Shown in pieces: positions 53,491 to 62,190 of a stretch of 64,000 nt of DNA (its first letter is position 1; each line of letters opens with the position of its first letter). The notes below the pieces were generated by a model. That model did not search any database, was not told where the DNA came from, and saw nothing but the letters and a program-made list of their open reading frames with translations. The position numbers were made by a program, and so were the translations under genes. Source of the DNA: Lethocerus indicus (taxonomy: Eukaryota > Arthropoda > Insecta > Hemiptera > Belostomatidae); NCBI GenBank assembly GCA_019843655.1, contig JACDQD010000001.1, positions 48,851,794 through 48,915,793 on the forward strand. Direction: 5' to 3'.

Positions 53491-53677
53491 CAGTGGTTCT
53501 CGACCTTCCTAACACCGAGAGCTTTTAATCCGGCCCCTCGTAATGTGGTGAATCTCGGCCGGTGAAGCGAGCTACTTCCAAACTCTAATTTCACTAGTGT
53601 TATGCGTTAAGCGACCCCTGTGAAAGGTTCTTGCGACCCCCGAAGGGGTCGCACGAGCCGCAGGTCGAGAACCGCCG
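53491..53677 (-). mobile_element. SPIN-like hAT MITE (187 bp)
   Basis: It is bounded by 16-bp terminal inverted repeats, CAGTGGTTCTCGACCT on the left and, complemented, CGGCGGTTCTCGACCT on the right. Inside the right end, on the minus strand, TGCGACCCCTTCGGGGGTCG and CCTTTCACAGGGGTCGC match the well-known sub-terminal sequence of SPIN-type hAT elements, whose ends are CAGTGGTTCTCAACCT. The flanking octamers atccgtag and acctacag agree at 4 of 8 positions and differ only by transitions, compatible with an old 8-bp target duplication. There is no coding capacity. Confidence 0.8.
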
Positions 53678-53796
53678 ACCTACAGGGTATAGGTATTTTA
53701 TAATTTCGATTACGGTATTACGGGTTTACCAAACGCCGGCTCATCGGCGGTATTATAATAGGGGAAGGTGTTTCTAAATCTAAGGTATAGTGATAC

Positions 53797-53944
53797 CTGT
53801 ATTGCAGGGTATACCGGTGGTGCAGGGCTGGGTCGAATCCGGCTTCTGGGATTGGTCGCATGTCGAACTGCCGGCTTCCACAAATTCCGATAGTTTACAG
53901 GTCACGTTTCTTGTTTGAGCGCCCTCCCCGCACGACACCGAGCA
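53797..53944 (-). CDS. ADAMTSL: ADAMTSL exon 8: TSP1 repeat 4
   Basis: The acceptor is tgtttacactccag and the donor GTATCA; the exon starts in phase 0 and ends in phase 1. It encodes CSVSCGEGAQTRNVTC followed by a cysteine-containing loop (STCDQSQKP) and closes TQPCTTGIPC. The CSVSCG O-fucose motif is intact. The next recognised exon (48139-48327) needs a phase 2 partner, so an unplaced linker exon must lie in the 5.5-kb intron that follows. Confidence 0.93.
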
Positions 53945-55241
53945 CTGGAGTGTAAACAAAAACAAAAATCGGACAAATAGTAAAACGACGCAAATCCCAC
54001 AATTCTTCCCCCTCAAGCCAATTTAAATTCGGACCAATCGCGGCCCACGGCGTAAATCATTCTTTGCTAAAATCGCTGAATAGGGTTCCTCCTACCCCCC
54101 CCCCCTCAACCGATTATTCCGCGACGTCATATATCCATATATATAATCCTCGCTTTTTTCGAACTACCGGAACGAACACAGTTTTTCAAATTACGCGCAG
54201 GGGGGGGGACTTCTACAGACCTGATGAAACTTACCTTTTAAGTCTTATATATTCATTCCACGGCGCGGGACACTCATAAAACCGAGAAATCGAACCGACG
54301 CCCGTACACATAACTCGATAACGCGTGGAATATGGCGGATAGCAAATATCTAATGGAGAACATATATCTGGTCGATAGTGTGGCTACATGATATCGGTAG
54401 TGGAATCTTAATTCAATAGCAAATTTTTTCTTGGCCGGCAAGAGTAATTTTCTAAGGGCAAAAGTCGTTGAACGAACTTCGAAAAAAGTTACAAATTTAT
54501 TGCAGCGACTCAGGAAAAATCCTACTGAAAAAATACGTATATTCCGTCTTTGGGAAAGAGAACTGTTCTTTAAAAATGGTAAAATTAAATTATCGGGAAA
54601 GTATCCGAGGCCGCTTCATTAGTCGCAAGTCTTGGCCGATCGGAAGGCATTAGTTATTTGTAATCCCAATTTGCGCTTAAGCCAAGTTTCCTCAAATAAG
54701 TGAATCTTAAAGTAGGCTCAGTTTCGACTTCTCACTCTGCAGCACCAACTGCAGAAGACTGCAATCTCCTTAATTTCTATCGCGGTTTTTCACCGCGGTT
54801 TTTTCTATTTTTTTCCGTACCCTAGTGTTAAATTTTATTTCTGCTCCTAATCTGTTTGCGTCTCTTTTGTGTGAGGAAGGTGTGACGGTTCATAGCAGAA
54901 CATAATTCCGATATCGGATCAGATAATGCATCGGAAATTTCTCTAAACGATTCTGGACTTTCCGATCCGACATAAAGTAAATTATTAAATTCCATGCTGG
55001 TAACGATTTGACCGCCGATTTGAATTTATAGAATAGATTCGAATACAAAACTGTTTATCAAATGTGCGCTTACTATTGTTCACGCTATAGCATAAAAAGA
55101 ACTGCCCCTAGGATAATCCCATTCATTGCAATTAGTTCTTAGGACGATTATTATTAAAGTATTAATTTTACTAGAAAAGCTTATACCGTAATTTAGGGGA
55201 CTCGAAGTTATAATCGTAAAGTTTTTTTATGAGGCTTACAC
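53945..55241 (-). other. ADAMTSL intron 7, CpG-rich, with possible transposon debris
   Basis: The intron contains C- and G-homopolymer runs near 54100 and 54190. Around 54815-54831 it has an end-like TTAACACTAGGGTA (minus strand). Just beyond, a short acidic serine-rich frame reads EHNSDIGSDNASEISLNDSG (plus strand, about 54898-54960). Together they look like weak remains of a TTAA-targeting (piggyBac-type) element. No continuous transposase frame exists. Confidence 0.3.
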
Positions 55242-55337
55242 TGACCAGGCTCCGACCACCCAGGTAGGCGGGCAAGGCATGTTGTTGCAGGGCTCGACTT
55301 CTCTCAGCTTCAATCCTTTGCACTGGTAGTCTGATAC
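55242..55337 (-). CDS. ADAMTSL: ADAMTSL exon 7: end of TSP1 repeat 3 and start of repeat 4
   Basis: This exon has 32 codons, phase 0 at both ends. The acceptor is tgatttatcag and the donor GTGTAAG. It encodes YQCKGLKLREVEPCNNMPCP, which closes TSP1-3, and then PTWVVGAWS, which opens TSP1-4. Joined to the next exon it gives WSCSVSC, one residue shorter than the usual WSxCS spacing. Either the repeat has lost a residue or the donor is used slightly differently. No longer open reading frame reveals this exon; it was found from the motif and the splice sites. Confidence 0.9.
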
Positions 55338-56158
55338 CTGATAAATCACAGCAGAATTTTAAATATACGGGTAGTTACAAGTTGGACAAATTGAATTGGG
55401 TTAAGACACCGATTATTCGCTAATTTGAATCTTAAAAAGTCGAACTGTTTAAGGGGCCCGTTGGCATTGGGCGTCCAATTCGCCGACACCATTACGCGAG
55501 TTAACAGTTTTTCCTTGTATCGCATTCGCCGTCCACAACGCTCTTAAGCCCGCGTATCCTTCACCGTACATCAAGCCTTTAAACCGGCCGTGTCCGCCAC
55601 TCGGCGGCGTTCGAGTACGACAGGCGATAAAAAAGGCGATAAACAATTTTCTATCGGAATTAGGCAAATCGCGCTATAAAAATAAAAAGTTCATTTAGAG
55701 AAAGAAAAGAACTTGGGTTTAGACCGAACTTTATCTCGAAAGTCGGGCAAACTGTATTTTAAGGAGAGCGCGCGCGAACTTTCTTTTACGCGTTCGAACG
55801 TCATTTTTACGTCGTTCGCCTCCTCTTAAACCTTTCGATTGCCATCGTAAACGCGCACCGCGAGAATTGCCGCGCGGAAAAGGGGAAAATAAAAAAAAGT
55901 TGTTCCTTAATTCGTGCCTTGATCGCGTTTTTATTACGCGGATTACATACAAACGGTCGGTGCGAATAGTTTCGAGGGTTCCGATATTTTTCTTTTAGAG
56001 TCGATTTCGAATCGAGGCGTCGAGGCGGCGTTCGGTCGACGTCTTTCCGAGAGCGGTTAAGAAGCTCGCTTTATAAACGCCGGCAGCCGACGGGCCTAAC
56101 GAAATAAGTAGCCAATAAATTAAACGGCCGCCGTAAAAGCGGAGTCGGTACAATTTAC
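55338..56158 (-). other. ADAMTSL intron 6, CpG-rich
   Basis: This 0.8-kb intron is GC-rich with clusters of CpG. No further exon, RNA gene or repeat family member was recognised. Confidence 0.6.
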
Positions 56159-56261
56159 CTTCGTGAACGTCGAATTGACTTGTCTCGTGCAGGTGACCGA
56201 TCGGCTCCTCGTTCCTCCGCCACAACTAACCGAACATCGGCTCCAGCTTTCGGCTACCCAC
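56159..56261 (-). CDS. ADAMTSL: ADAMTSL exon 6: TSP1 repeat 3, first half
   Basis: The acceptor is gccctttaatcag and the donor GTAAAT. It starts with one base completing a codon and then encodes WVAESWSRCSVSCGGG and TRSRSVTC, a canonical TSP1 core with an intact CSVSCG O-fucosylation motif. It ends in phase 0 after STFTK and continues in the exon at 55242-55337. Third positions mix A/T and G/C, less biased than exons 3 and 4. Confidence 0.94.
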
Positions 56262-56379
56262 CTGATTAAAGGGCAACTTTTACTCTTTGCGACCATTACC
56301 GGTATAGCTGATCGAACGAGCGGCCCGCCCAGTCGTTCGGGTTCTCGCGGAAGTTTATATATACGTATGATATAATTAC

Positions 56380-56508
56380 TTTGCCGGGCAGGGTGGCTGT
56401 TGCATTCGATCATCTGAGTGTGCGGCCTCCTGGAAGCGTCGCAGAGTTGGGGCTCGACCTCGGCGCCGGTCATCACGTTCCTGCAGACCACCTGGGACAT
56501 CTTATAAC
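56380..56508 (-). CDS. ADAMTSL: ADAMTSL exon 5: TSP1 repeat 2, with an apparent 1-base deletion
   Basis: The acceptor is ggtggtgcgcag and the donor GTAATT. The exon continues TSP1-2: YKMSQVVCRNVMTG, then EPQLCDASRRP and MIECNSHP. The family pattern at the end is CNxxPCPA(K/R)W, but the genome reads CNSHPARQ because one base is missing near the CCC at 56391-56393. With one extra C the frame would give HPCPAK and would splice in phase to the next exon, which starts with G then TGG. The observed length of 129 bp breaks phase; 130 bp would restore it. This is either an assembly homopolymer error or a genuine frameshift. Confidence 0.88.
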
Positions 56509-56593
56509 CTGCGCACCACCGGAAAACGTTCAACGTTCGTAGGGGTCCCGACGGTAATCGATAATAGAACGAAAAGATAACTGGGAATATTAC

Positions 56594-56738
56594 CCGTTCC
56601 GCAGGTTTTCGAACAGAGGGAGGCCGACTCGACGACCCAGTGGTAGAGCGGCTGGGCGCAGGTGGAGCCGTCCCCTCGGCAGACCCCGCAGGCGTCCACT
56701 TTGGCGTCCGATCCGATCACCAAGTCGCATCCGACTCT
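56594..56738 (-). CDS. ADAMTSL: ADAMTSL exon 4: end of cysteine-rich module fused to TSP1 repeat 2
   Basis: This is a 145-bp exon (phase 0 start, phase 1 end; acceptor ggcctgttgcag, donor GTAATA). It begins RVGCDLVIGSDAKVDACG and reaches GVCRGDGSTC, the conserved end of the cysteine-rich module. After that cysteine it goes straight to AQPLYHWVVESASLCSKTCG, the start of the next TSP1 repeat. In human ADAMTSL1 the roughly 115-residue spacer domain sits exactly between these two motifs and ends in a similar QPIIHRW. Here the spacer is absent inside one continuous exon. The TSP1 start has an intact CSKTCG O-fucosylation consensus. Confidence 0.94.
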
Positions 56739-57193
56739 CTGCAACAGGCCGCCCACTCTAATTATTATATTATATTATATATACCCCGACGGCCCTCTCT
56801 ACTGGCACTGGCAGTATTATCCCGCCCCGATCACCCCCTTCCCACCTTAGTGGCCCACCTACCACCAAACCTACCGCCACCATCCACACCCTGCCCAATC
56901 TGCCAGTTTAACTCTCTACACGCTGTCTGGTCTTCTCTTACACCGCTAACGACGTTCTATAGTGCCTCGACACCCATCCTGAACCGTCCAGTGGAACAAG
57001 TGCCGTGCAAAGTGTTATTGGCGATTCAGTGTGTTTGTCCAACTCGAGTGTACTTTAAGTTCTCTGGTTTTTATTAGGTAACTTTCCTTAGTATCGTATA
57101 AACATCTTGCAAAATTCGAACATGTTATAATATTAGTAATTATGTACATGAATATAGTAAGGCCCATTGACCGGAATGAATGTAACACTCGAA

Positions 57194-57200
<7 letters not shown>

Positions 57201-57239
<39 letters not shown>
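57201..57239. repeat. (TA)n microsatellite
   Basis: A pure TA tract in ADAMTSL intron 3. Confidence 0.98.
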
Positions 57240-57334
57240 GTTTACGACGTACTATGTATATTCGTATAAAGGAAAAGTGATTACAGTACGTTTCGATGTG
57301 TCGATCGAAAAACATCTTCGATATATATGTTCCT

Positions 57335-57429
57335 GGTTAAACGGATGAGAGTGCAAAAAATGCGAACTGATTTTTGTAATTATCCTGCCGAAATTCGTCA
57401 TTTGGGATGACGCGCCCCGTAACCCTGTG
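57335..57429 (-). mobile_element. TTAA-type MITE, copy E (minus strand)
   Basis: On the minus strand it reads CACAGGGTTACGGGGCGCGT, CATCCCAAATGACG, then AATTTCGGCAGGATAATTAC and TTCGCATTTTTTGCACTCTC. This is the same order as the other copies. It lies inside ADAMTSL intron 3. Confidence 0.55.
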
Positions 57430-58616
57430 TCGAAGCAATAGCTATCGACGACCGTTTCGTCGCGGGCGGGCGTTATCGTGTAACTTGGATGGAGGGAAAC
57501 GGTAGGAGTGAGTTGCTGGAAGCGACGCGTTTTCGATAGGAAAACTACCCGTCGGTATCTTTCGCCAGTTTTCAGGAAAATTAATTACCCGGGGTCTTCG
57601 GGGAAAGCGATAGCGCCCGACGCCTCTCCTCCCTCGGACCAGTATCCCGATCTTTATTTATTATCGTATTCGGGCTCGGCTCGGATCGAGCTTAATGGGC
57701 GAAAATTCTTTTCGGGCCCCCAAATAAATCGTCGCGACCGGAAAAGACGACACGCCGAATATCCGCGATATTAAGTGTTCAATTAGCGGACCCTTTTATA
57801 TCCGTACACGTTTCCTGATTAGGCGGCGACATTTTTAATAGCCGATTCGCTTTACTCGGCGGAGTGCGTTATTAACTTTCGGGCCGATTTATTCCTGTTT
57901 ATCGCGGCCGTCCCGAATCGAGTAAGGGGGACATGGGCCAGAATTCGGCCGTTTCGTAACTAATAAAATTGGGATATAGAATGTCGTAAGGGGGGTTTCG
58001 ATGGGCCGGAGTCGGTATTTCGGCGGGGCCTCTGAGGGGTCAAAAAAGCGGGCCGAATCGAATGTAGGGCGGGCGGTCGGCGAGGTTACGGCCGCCGATT
58101 TCGCCGCTACCCTGTCGGAAAGAGTACGACCGGAACAGGGATTCGGTCCGCGCCCCTCCTCCGACACCTATCCCCAACCGCCGCCGTCTCCCGCCGTTTT
58201 ATGAGCGTCGTCAACTACGAAAATAAAATAATACACCGCGAATAACACCGACGCGAGAACCGACATTCGAACGGAACGACCATAGCGAGTACCGGCTCGT
58301 CGAGGACGCTACGAAAATTGGGCACTTTCGCTAGAACTCCAGACGATACTTGCCCCTCCGGTACGGTTTTATGCCGGCGGAACAGAATTTATTTATCGGT
58401 ACACGGCGAGTAATAGATTTCGCGTAAATAATCGTGAATCGTAGCGATATAGGTACAAATCGTAACGAAATATCTGTTATGAAATCGCCACCGTCGCCGA
58501 TAAACTACGACCTCCACGCTACTTACCTACCTTCCGTCCGATCTACCGTCGGTTTGGAGAGAATTAGCGTGTCGGGGGGCTATTCGTTTAACTGGGGGTG
58601 TGTGTGGGTTAAATAC

Positions 58617-58850
58617 CTGGCACTTGCCCTCTACGCAGAGTCCGAGGCTGCCCGGGCTGCATCTGGTTCCGTCCTGTACGGCCGGGGCGAGGGTGGCCAC
58701 CAGGCCGGTGTCCGAGCGGCACCTCAGCGCGCAGCTCTCCTCCTCCGGCTGTCCGTAGTAGGCCGACCAGCTCACCATCTCGCCCAGGTAAGGCACCTCG
58801 TTGTACGCCCTGCACTGCTGTTCCCTGAACTCGACCGAGTCCGGACACGG
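58617..58850 (-). CDS. ADAMTSL: ADAMTSL exon 3: ADAMTS cysteine-rich module
   Basis: This exon has 78 codons, phase 0 at both ends, with acceptor gacgtgtttag and donor GTATTT. It contains the hallmark FREQQC, PYLG, ESCALRC, LAPAVQDGTRC and LCVEGKCQ motifs of the ADAMTS/ADAMTSL cysteine-rich domain. Codon use is strongly GC-biased: 69 of 78 third positions are G or C by my count. It is preceded by TSP1-1 and followed by the short second half of the module, VGCD..GVC.GDGSTC, in the next exon. Confidence 0.96.
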
Positions 58851-59595
58851 CTAAACACGTCAACATACCTCAAGTTATATCCGGCACGGTACGCCATCCT
58901 ACCGATGTACCAACCGGTAAGAGTTGGGAAACGTCGGAATCGGACGACGCCCGCGAGGGCCACGCAGAAGGAAACGGCAAAAAGCCTTCCGACTAGTCGA
59001 GATTGTTCCGGCAGTATTAGCTTGTTCCGCCCTATGTTAGTTAGTGATAATTTCATCATTTATTATCGATAGGTCGAGCCCGAACTCGCCCTTTTACGAT
59101 ACGAAATCGCCTTTTGTTTACTTTTACTTTTATCGCTAAACTGTTTAAAAACTGTTTATCGATAAATGCCCATTTTCAACGGTACCAGATTACGAATTTC
59201 GAACCGAGAGGAGCACTCGTGACGCGCGACGGCCGCGATCGAGTAACGGGCTCGAGTATCGGTAATTTGTACGAATCGGTTCATCGTATTTATCTATCGT
59301 TGCTTACCGGGCGTCTAAATAACTGTTAAAAAATATTTAGAAAAATTTAGGAACGGATTTATTACCGAACGTTTCCGAACAAATAACGATTTGTCCGATT
59401 TGTTCCTACGATCGGGAAAGTGACGTACGGGAAACGTTACTGTAAAGCGAGTTGTAAACCTAAGCACGGAGCACAATTTTTATATTAATACGAGCGCATC
59501 GTGAACCGACGTTCCCGGTGCGACCTATATTTGTTGATATTTATTTAAAGCGCGGATCTAAAGATGGGTGTTTGTGGAGAGGGTCGGGTTATTAC

Positions 59596-59736
59596 CTGCA
59601 TGTTGCATATCCTGTATCTCAGAGGGGAGCCCGTACAGCCGGAAAGCCGGTTGCACCTCCTCAACTGGAATGCGGTCCCTCCGTCGCAAGTCCTCGAGCA
59701 CTGAGACCATTCCGACCAGTCCGACCACCAGCCCTC
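59596..59736 (-). CDS. ADAMTSL: ADAMTSL exon 2: TSP1 repeat 1
   Basis: This exon has 47 codons, phase 0 at both ends, with acceptor atattttcag and donor GTAATA. It reads EGWWSDWSEWSQCSRTCDGG and continues with LRRC and LRYRIC. The WSDWSEWSQC motif is the classic tandem C-mannosylation signal at the start of a TSP1 repeat. The exon ends NMQ and splices to PCPDS, reproducing the family's TSP1-to-cysteine-rich junction. The longest open frame over this stretch on the minus strand is a different one; splice sites and homology select this frame. The repeat has CSRTCD rather than CxxTCG, so the usual O-fucose site lacks its glycine. Confidence 0.93.
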
Positions 59737-59826
59737 CTGAAAATATATATATATACCCCCAAGTGGTGGTCCTCAAATTATGCCTTACTATTAGTTTCGC
59801 CTCCCTCATATACACCCTCCCCTCCG

Positions 59827-59829
<3 letters not shown>

Positions 59830-59877
<48 letters not shown>
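59830..59877. repeat. (TA)n microsatellite
   Basis: A pure TA tract about 95 bp upstream of the exon 2 acceptor. Length variation here could affect branch-point spacing. Confidence 0.99.
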
Positions 59878-59879
<2 letters not shown>

Positions 59880-60919
59880 CCTTAATAGTAACAAAATATT
59901 ACGGTTTTATTTGCTGTTTTATTGTCACAACTGTAAAATACAATGAGCGAGATTTATCCGGCTTAGACAATTTGCAGCAACCGTCCGAATGGAAGGAGTA
60001 TGCTAAATACCCTGAATTAGGCCAAACTTGAAATACAACATATTTTTAGGTATATCCGATTCGGAAACAATTGAACGAGAGCGATTGTCAAATACATTTA
60101 ACAGAAATACGGAATATAAAATCCTTAGAATGCCATAAAGACAAAGTTACCGCTGTTTGAGGAAACTAGCACTGGCTGTTTTCACGGCGTTTACTTCAAC
60201 AGACGTTTGTGAATCATCGTTTTCAGAGTTGATACAATAAAAACTAATTTCGGCAATAGATTGACCGATCAATAACAATAAACTAACAATAAAAATTGAA
60301 CAAATAAAAAATAAATAAATTTAATACTTCGGTGGGGTATAGTCCGAGTATAATAATATTCGTGAAATAAAGACACGTTTATAAATAGAGATAAAGCGTA
60401 TGTCACGAAATGAAATATGGATGCGATGAAAATGCCGGACGCATTTCGTTTATATGTCTTTTCTGTGTCAACAGAGCTTAGAGGCCGGGGTCAATTATTG
60501 TGCGGCTTGCTTGCCATTTTCCGAATGCGCCACACCAAGAAGATATATTTTATAAATACGATTTTTATACTGTTTTATCTGCGCTCAATGCGACCCGGAA
60601 ATAGCTGTTCAGCGGGTGCTCCGCTATTAATTATTAATCCTCGTTTCCGCATATTCACCTTTCCGGTTATTAAATTACTACTTTAAAGTACGCGACCTGG
60701 TCTCGAGTTTCCGTCCCTGTTTTAATTTTAAGACCCCAATCCGGCTGTCTTTCGTAGAACTCATTTTTACTCCGAAAACATAAATTTCCATAAATTTTTT
60801 TGAATTTATAAATTGGTTTATGCGTATATCATAAAAAAAATTAAAAAGAACAAAACGGAAAAATAACGTTTTATGGAAGCGAATTTTGTGTAATATCTAT
60901 AATGATAAAAAGCGCTTAC

Positions 60920-61009
60920 TTGGCTCTCTTCCTGAAGTTTTTGGAGCTCCTTCTCGTCGTTGGCATCGCTTTCCACCGAATTCCCCGTCGTGTTGCAATT
61001 GACGACCAC
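60920..61009 (-). CDS. ADAMTSL: ADAMTSL exon 1 (first recovered): acidic N-terminal segment
   Basis: This 90-bp exon (30 codons, phase 0 at both ends) lies between the acceptor tgtttgacag and the donor GTAAGC. It encodes a hydrophilic stretch with a possible N-glycosylation site (CNTTGNS) and then an acidic, glutamine-rich run ending KELQKLQEESQ. It joins in frame to the first TSP1 exon. It carries no signal peptide, so at least one more upstream exon must exist. Support is from splice sites and phase, not from a recognised domain. Confidence 0.65.
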
Positions 61010-61108
61010 CTGTCAAACAAAAATAAACTCATCTACAGTTATCCTCATAATTGAGTTGTCGCTACCAAAGTCTCCCTTTTTGGTCCTCAGACCCTAGAGA
61101 GACCCGGT

Positions 61109-61112
<4 letters not shown>

Positions 61113-61179
<67 letters not shown>
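61113..61179. repeat. (TA)n microsatellite
   Basis: A pure TA tract of about 33 units. Confidence 0.99.
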
Positions 61180-61181
<2 letters not shown>

Positions 61182-61521
61182 AAACCCGCAAAGTAGCGAC
61201 TTTATATTTCTTTTATTATTCGGTCTTTATAAACTGCCTCCTTCACTCTTATAAATCTTCCTCACATACTTATGAAAAGTTCCTACGCCCTTAAACACTT
61301 TCAACACTCTATACCTACACTATTTTTAAAATATTCTGTATGGGCAGTCGCCGAGTGAATACATTAGACTCCAAACATGAAGACAGTACGAAAATAACGT
61401 GTTTTATTCCGATTTAATATTCTTCTAATACGCTTTATTTAATTGATAACTTTTAACAATTTTCTAAGCTGAAAAATTGCGTTCAAAAAAATAATTAAAA
61501 CAATAAATTTATCAAAATACC

Positions 61522-61524
<3 letters not shown>

Positions 61525-61580
<56 letters not shown>

Positions 61581-61585
61581 TATAT
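61525..61585. repeat. (TA)n microsatellite
   Basis: A TA tract with one CATA interruption near 61575. Confidence 0.98.
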
Positions 61586-62049
61586 TTCTTTTATACCAGT
61601 CTTTCGACAGGACAGTTTCCTATTTAATGCGGTATACGATTTTTGTTTCGTACTCGGAGTAAATGTGTGTGTGTGGTCGTGTGTGTAGGTGTTTTTAGGT
61701 GCATCAGTACCTAAAGTATCTGTATACAGGTTTATAAGGGGTAATAGGGAAGGTCGGAACGGTGTATGGAGTGGGGGCGGGCGACCCGATCGATGGCGAG
61801 ATTGGGGCTTTAAAAGGGTGCCGTCTTAAATTAGCGGGCCGTGCAGATTATAAGAACAAGGTGTCCTCTCCCGGACCTGTCTATAATATCTGGACCGCTG
61901 TTCGACTCACCCTCAGCGCGGCGTCAAACGGGCATTTCCATAATGGCCCCCGCGGGATACGATCGTTGGAAGGTAGCGTCATTCGGAGAGGCGAATTCCT
62001 TTACAAGCCAAGTATATCTTAGATAGGGACCACGGTCAACGGATTATGG

Positions 62050-62190
62050 GCAAAACGGTCAACATTTTTAAAATCACAAAATTTTTCGATTTTTCAACTT
62101 TCCTTTACAGGGAAGGTTTGTCTCGACTGGGGGACCACTGTTGACAAATGTGGGAAAATATTCGAAAATTGTTGAGCGATCATTTTCTTT
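62050..62190 (-). repeat. Inverted copy of the ~105-bp dispersed repeat
   Basis: Read on the minus strand it shows the AGTGGTCCC element followed by TTCCCTGTAAAGGAAAGTTG and AAAAATCGAAAAATTTTG, the same order as the family copies elsewhere in the window. Confidence 0.5.

Larger units (their letters stand above)
48328..53796 (-). other. Large ADAMTSL intron, with an unplaced linker exon expected
   Basis: The left part (48.3-52.1 kb) is AT-rich and shows no coding signature. It contains an 'accggtctagc'-family repeat at 49196-49365. The right part turns CpG-rich and holds a possible reverse transcriptase remnant, a TTAA-type MITE with a TA array, and a SPIN-like hAT MITE. The phases of the flanking exons (1 and 2) require at least one more exon here, probably encoding a short linker before FKPEAW. 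I looked for donors preceded by open sequence and found none convincing. Confidence 0.6.
56739..58616 (-). other. ADAMTSL intron 3, CpG-rich, with MITE and TA array
   Basis: This intron lies exactly where, in exon order, a spacer domain could have been encoded between the cysteine-rich exon and the next. I found no spacer-like coding sequence in it. It carries a TA array (57201-57239), a minus-strand TTAA-MITE copy (57335-57429) and a CpG-dense stretch at 58000-58200. Confidence 0.6.
58851..60919 (-). other. ADAMTSL introns flanking exon 2
   Basis: Apart from exon 2 (59596-59736) this span is non-coding. It includes a TA array at 59830-59877, about 95 bp upstream of the exon 2 acceptor. No other feature was recognised. 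Confidence 0.6.
41118..61009 (-). other. ADAMTSL: ADAMTS-like (ADAMTSL1/3-type) gene, 22 exons placed
   Basis: This is the overall gene span, 5' end at high coordinates. Members of the family are secreted, non-catalytic relatives of ADAMTS proteases that sit in the extracellular matrix and bind matrix or growth-factor partners. No metalloprotease motif (HExxH) is visible, as expected. Recovered domains in order: acidic N-terminal segment, TSP1-1, ADAMTS cysteine-rich module, TSP1-2 to TSP1-8, Ig C2, acidic/proline-rich linker, TSP1-9 to TSP1-11, PLAC. About 1,130 residues are recovered; human ADAMTSL1 and ADAMTSL3 are around 1,700. Exon phases agree at every junction except two: exon 56380-56508 is one base short, and exon 53797-53944 (ends phase 1) does not join exon 48139-48327 (needs phase 2), so a linker exon is missing. 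The start codon and signal peptide were not found. Introns over 300 bp that have no entry of their own (42446-42941, 43025-43349, 44717-45048) show only AT-rich sequence. ADAMTSL1/3 type is chosen over papilin because an Ig domain follows TSP1-8 and no Kunitz domain is seen. Confidence 0.92.

Noticed and set aside
54431..54653. A lysine- and arginine-rich plus-strand frame resembling part of a DNA-binding protein
   Set aside because: It is short, with no recognised motif. It may belong to transposon debris nearby but cannot be assigned.
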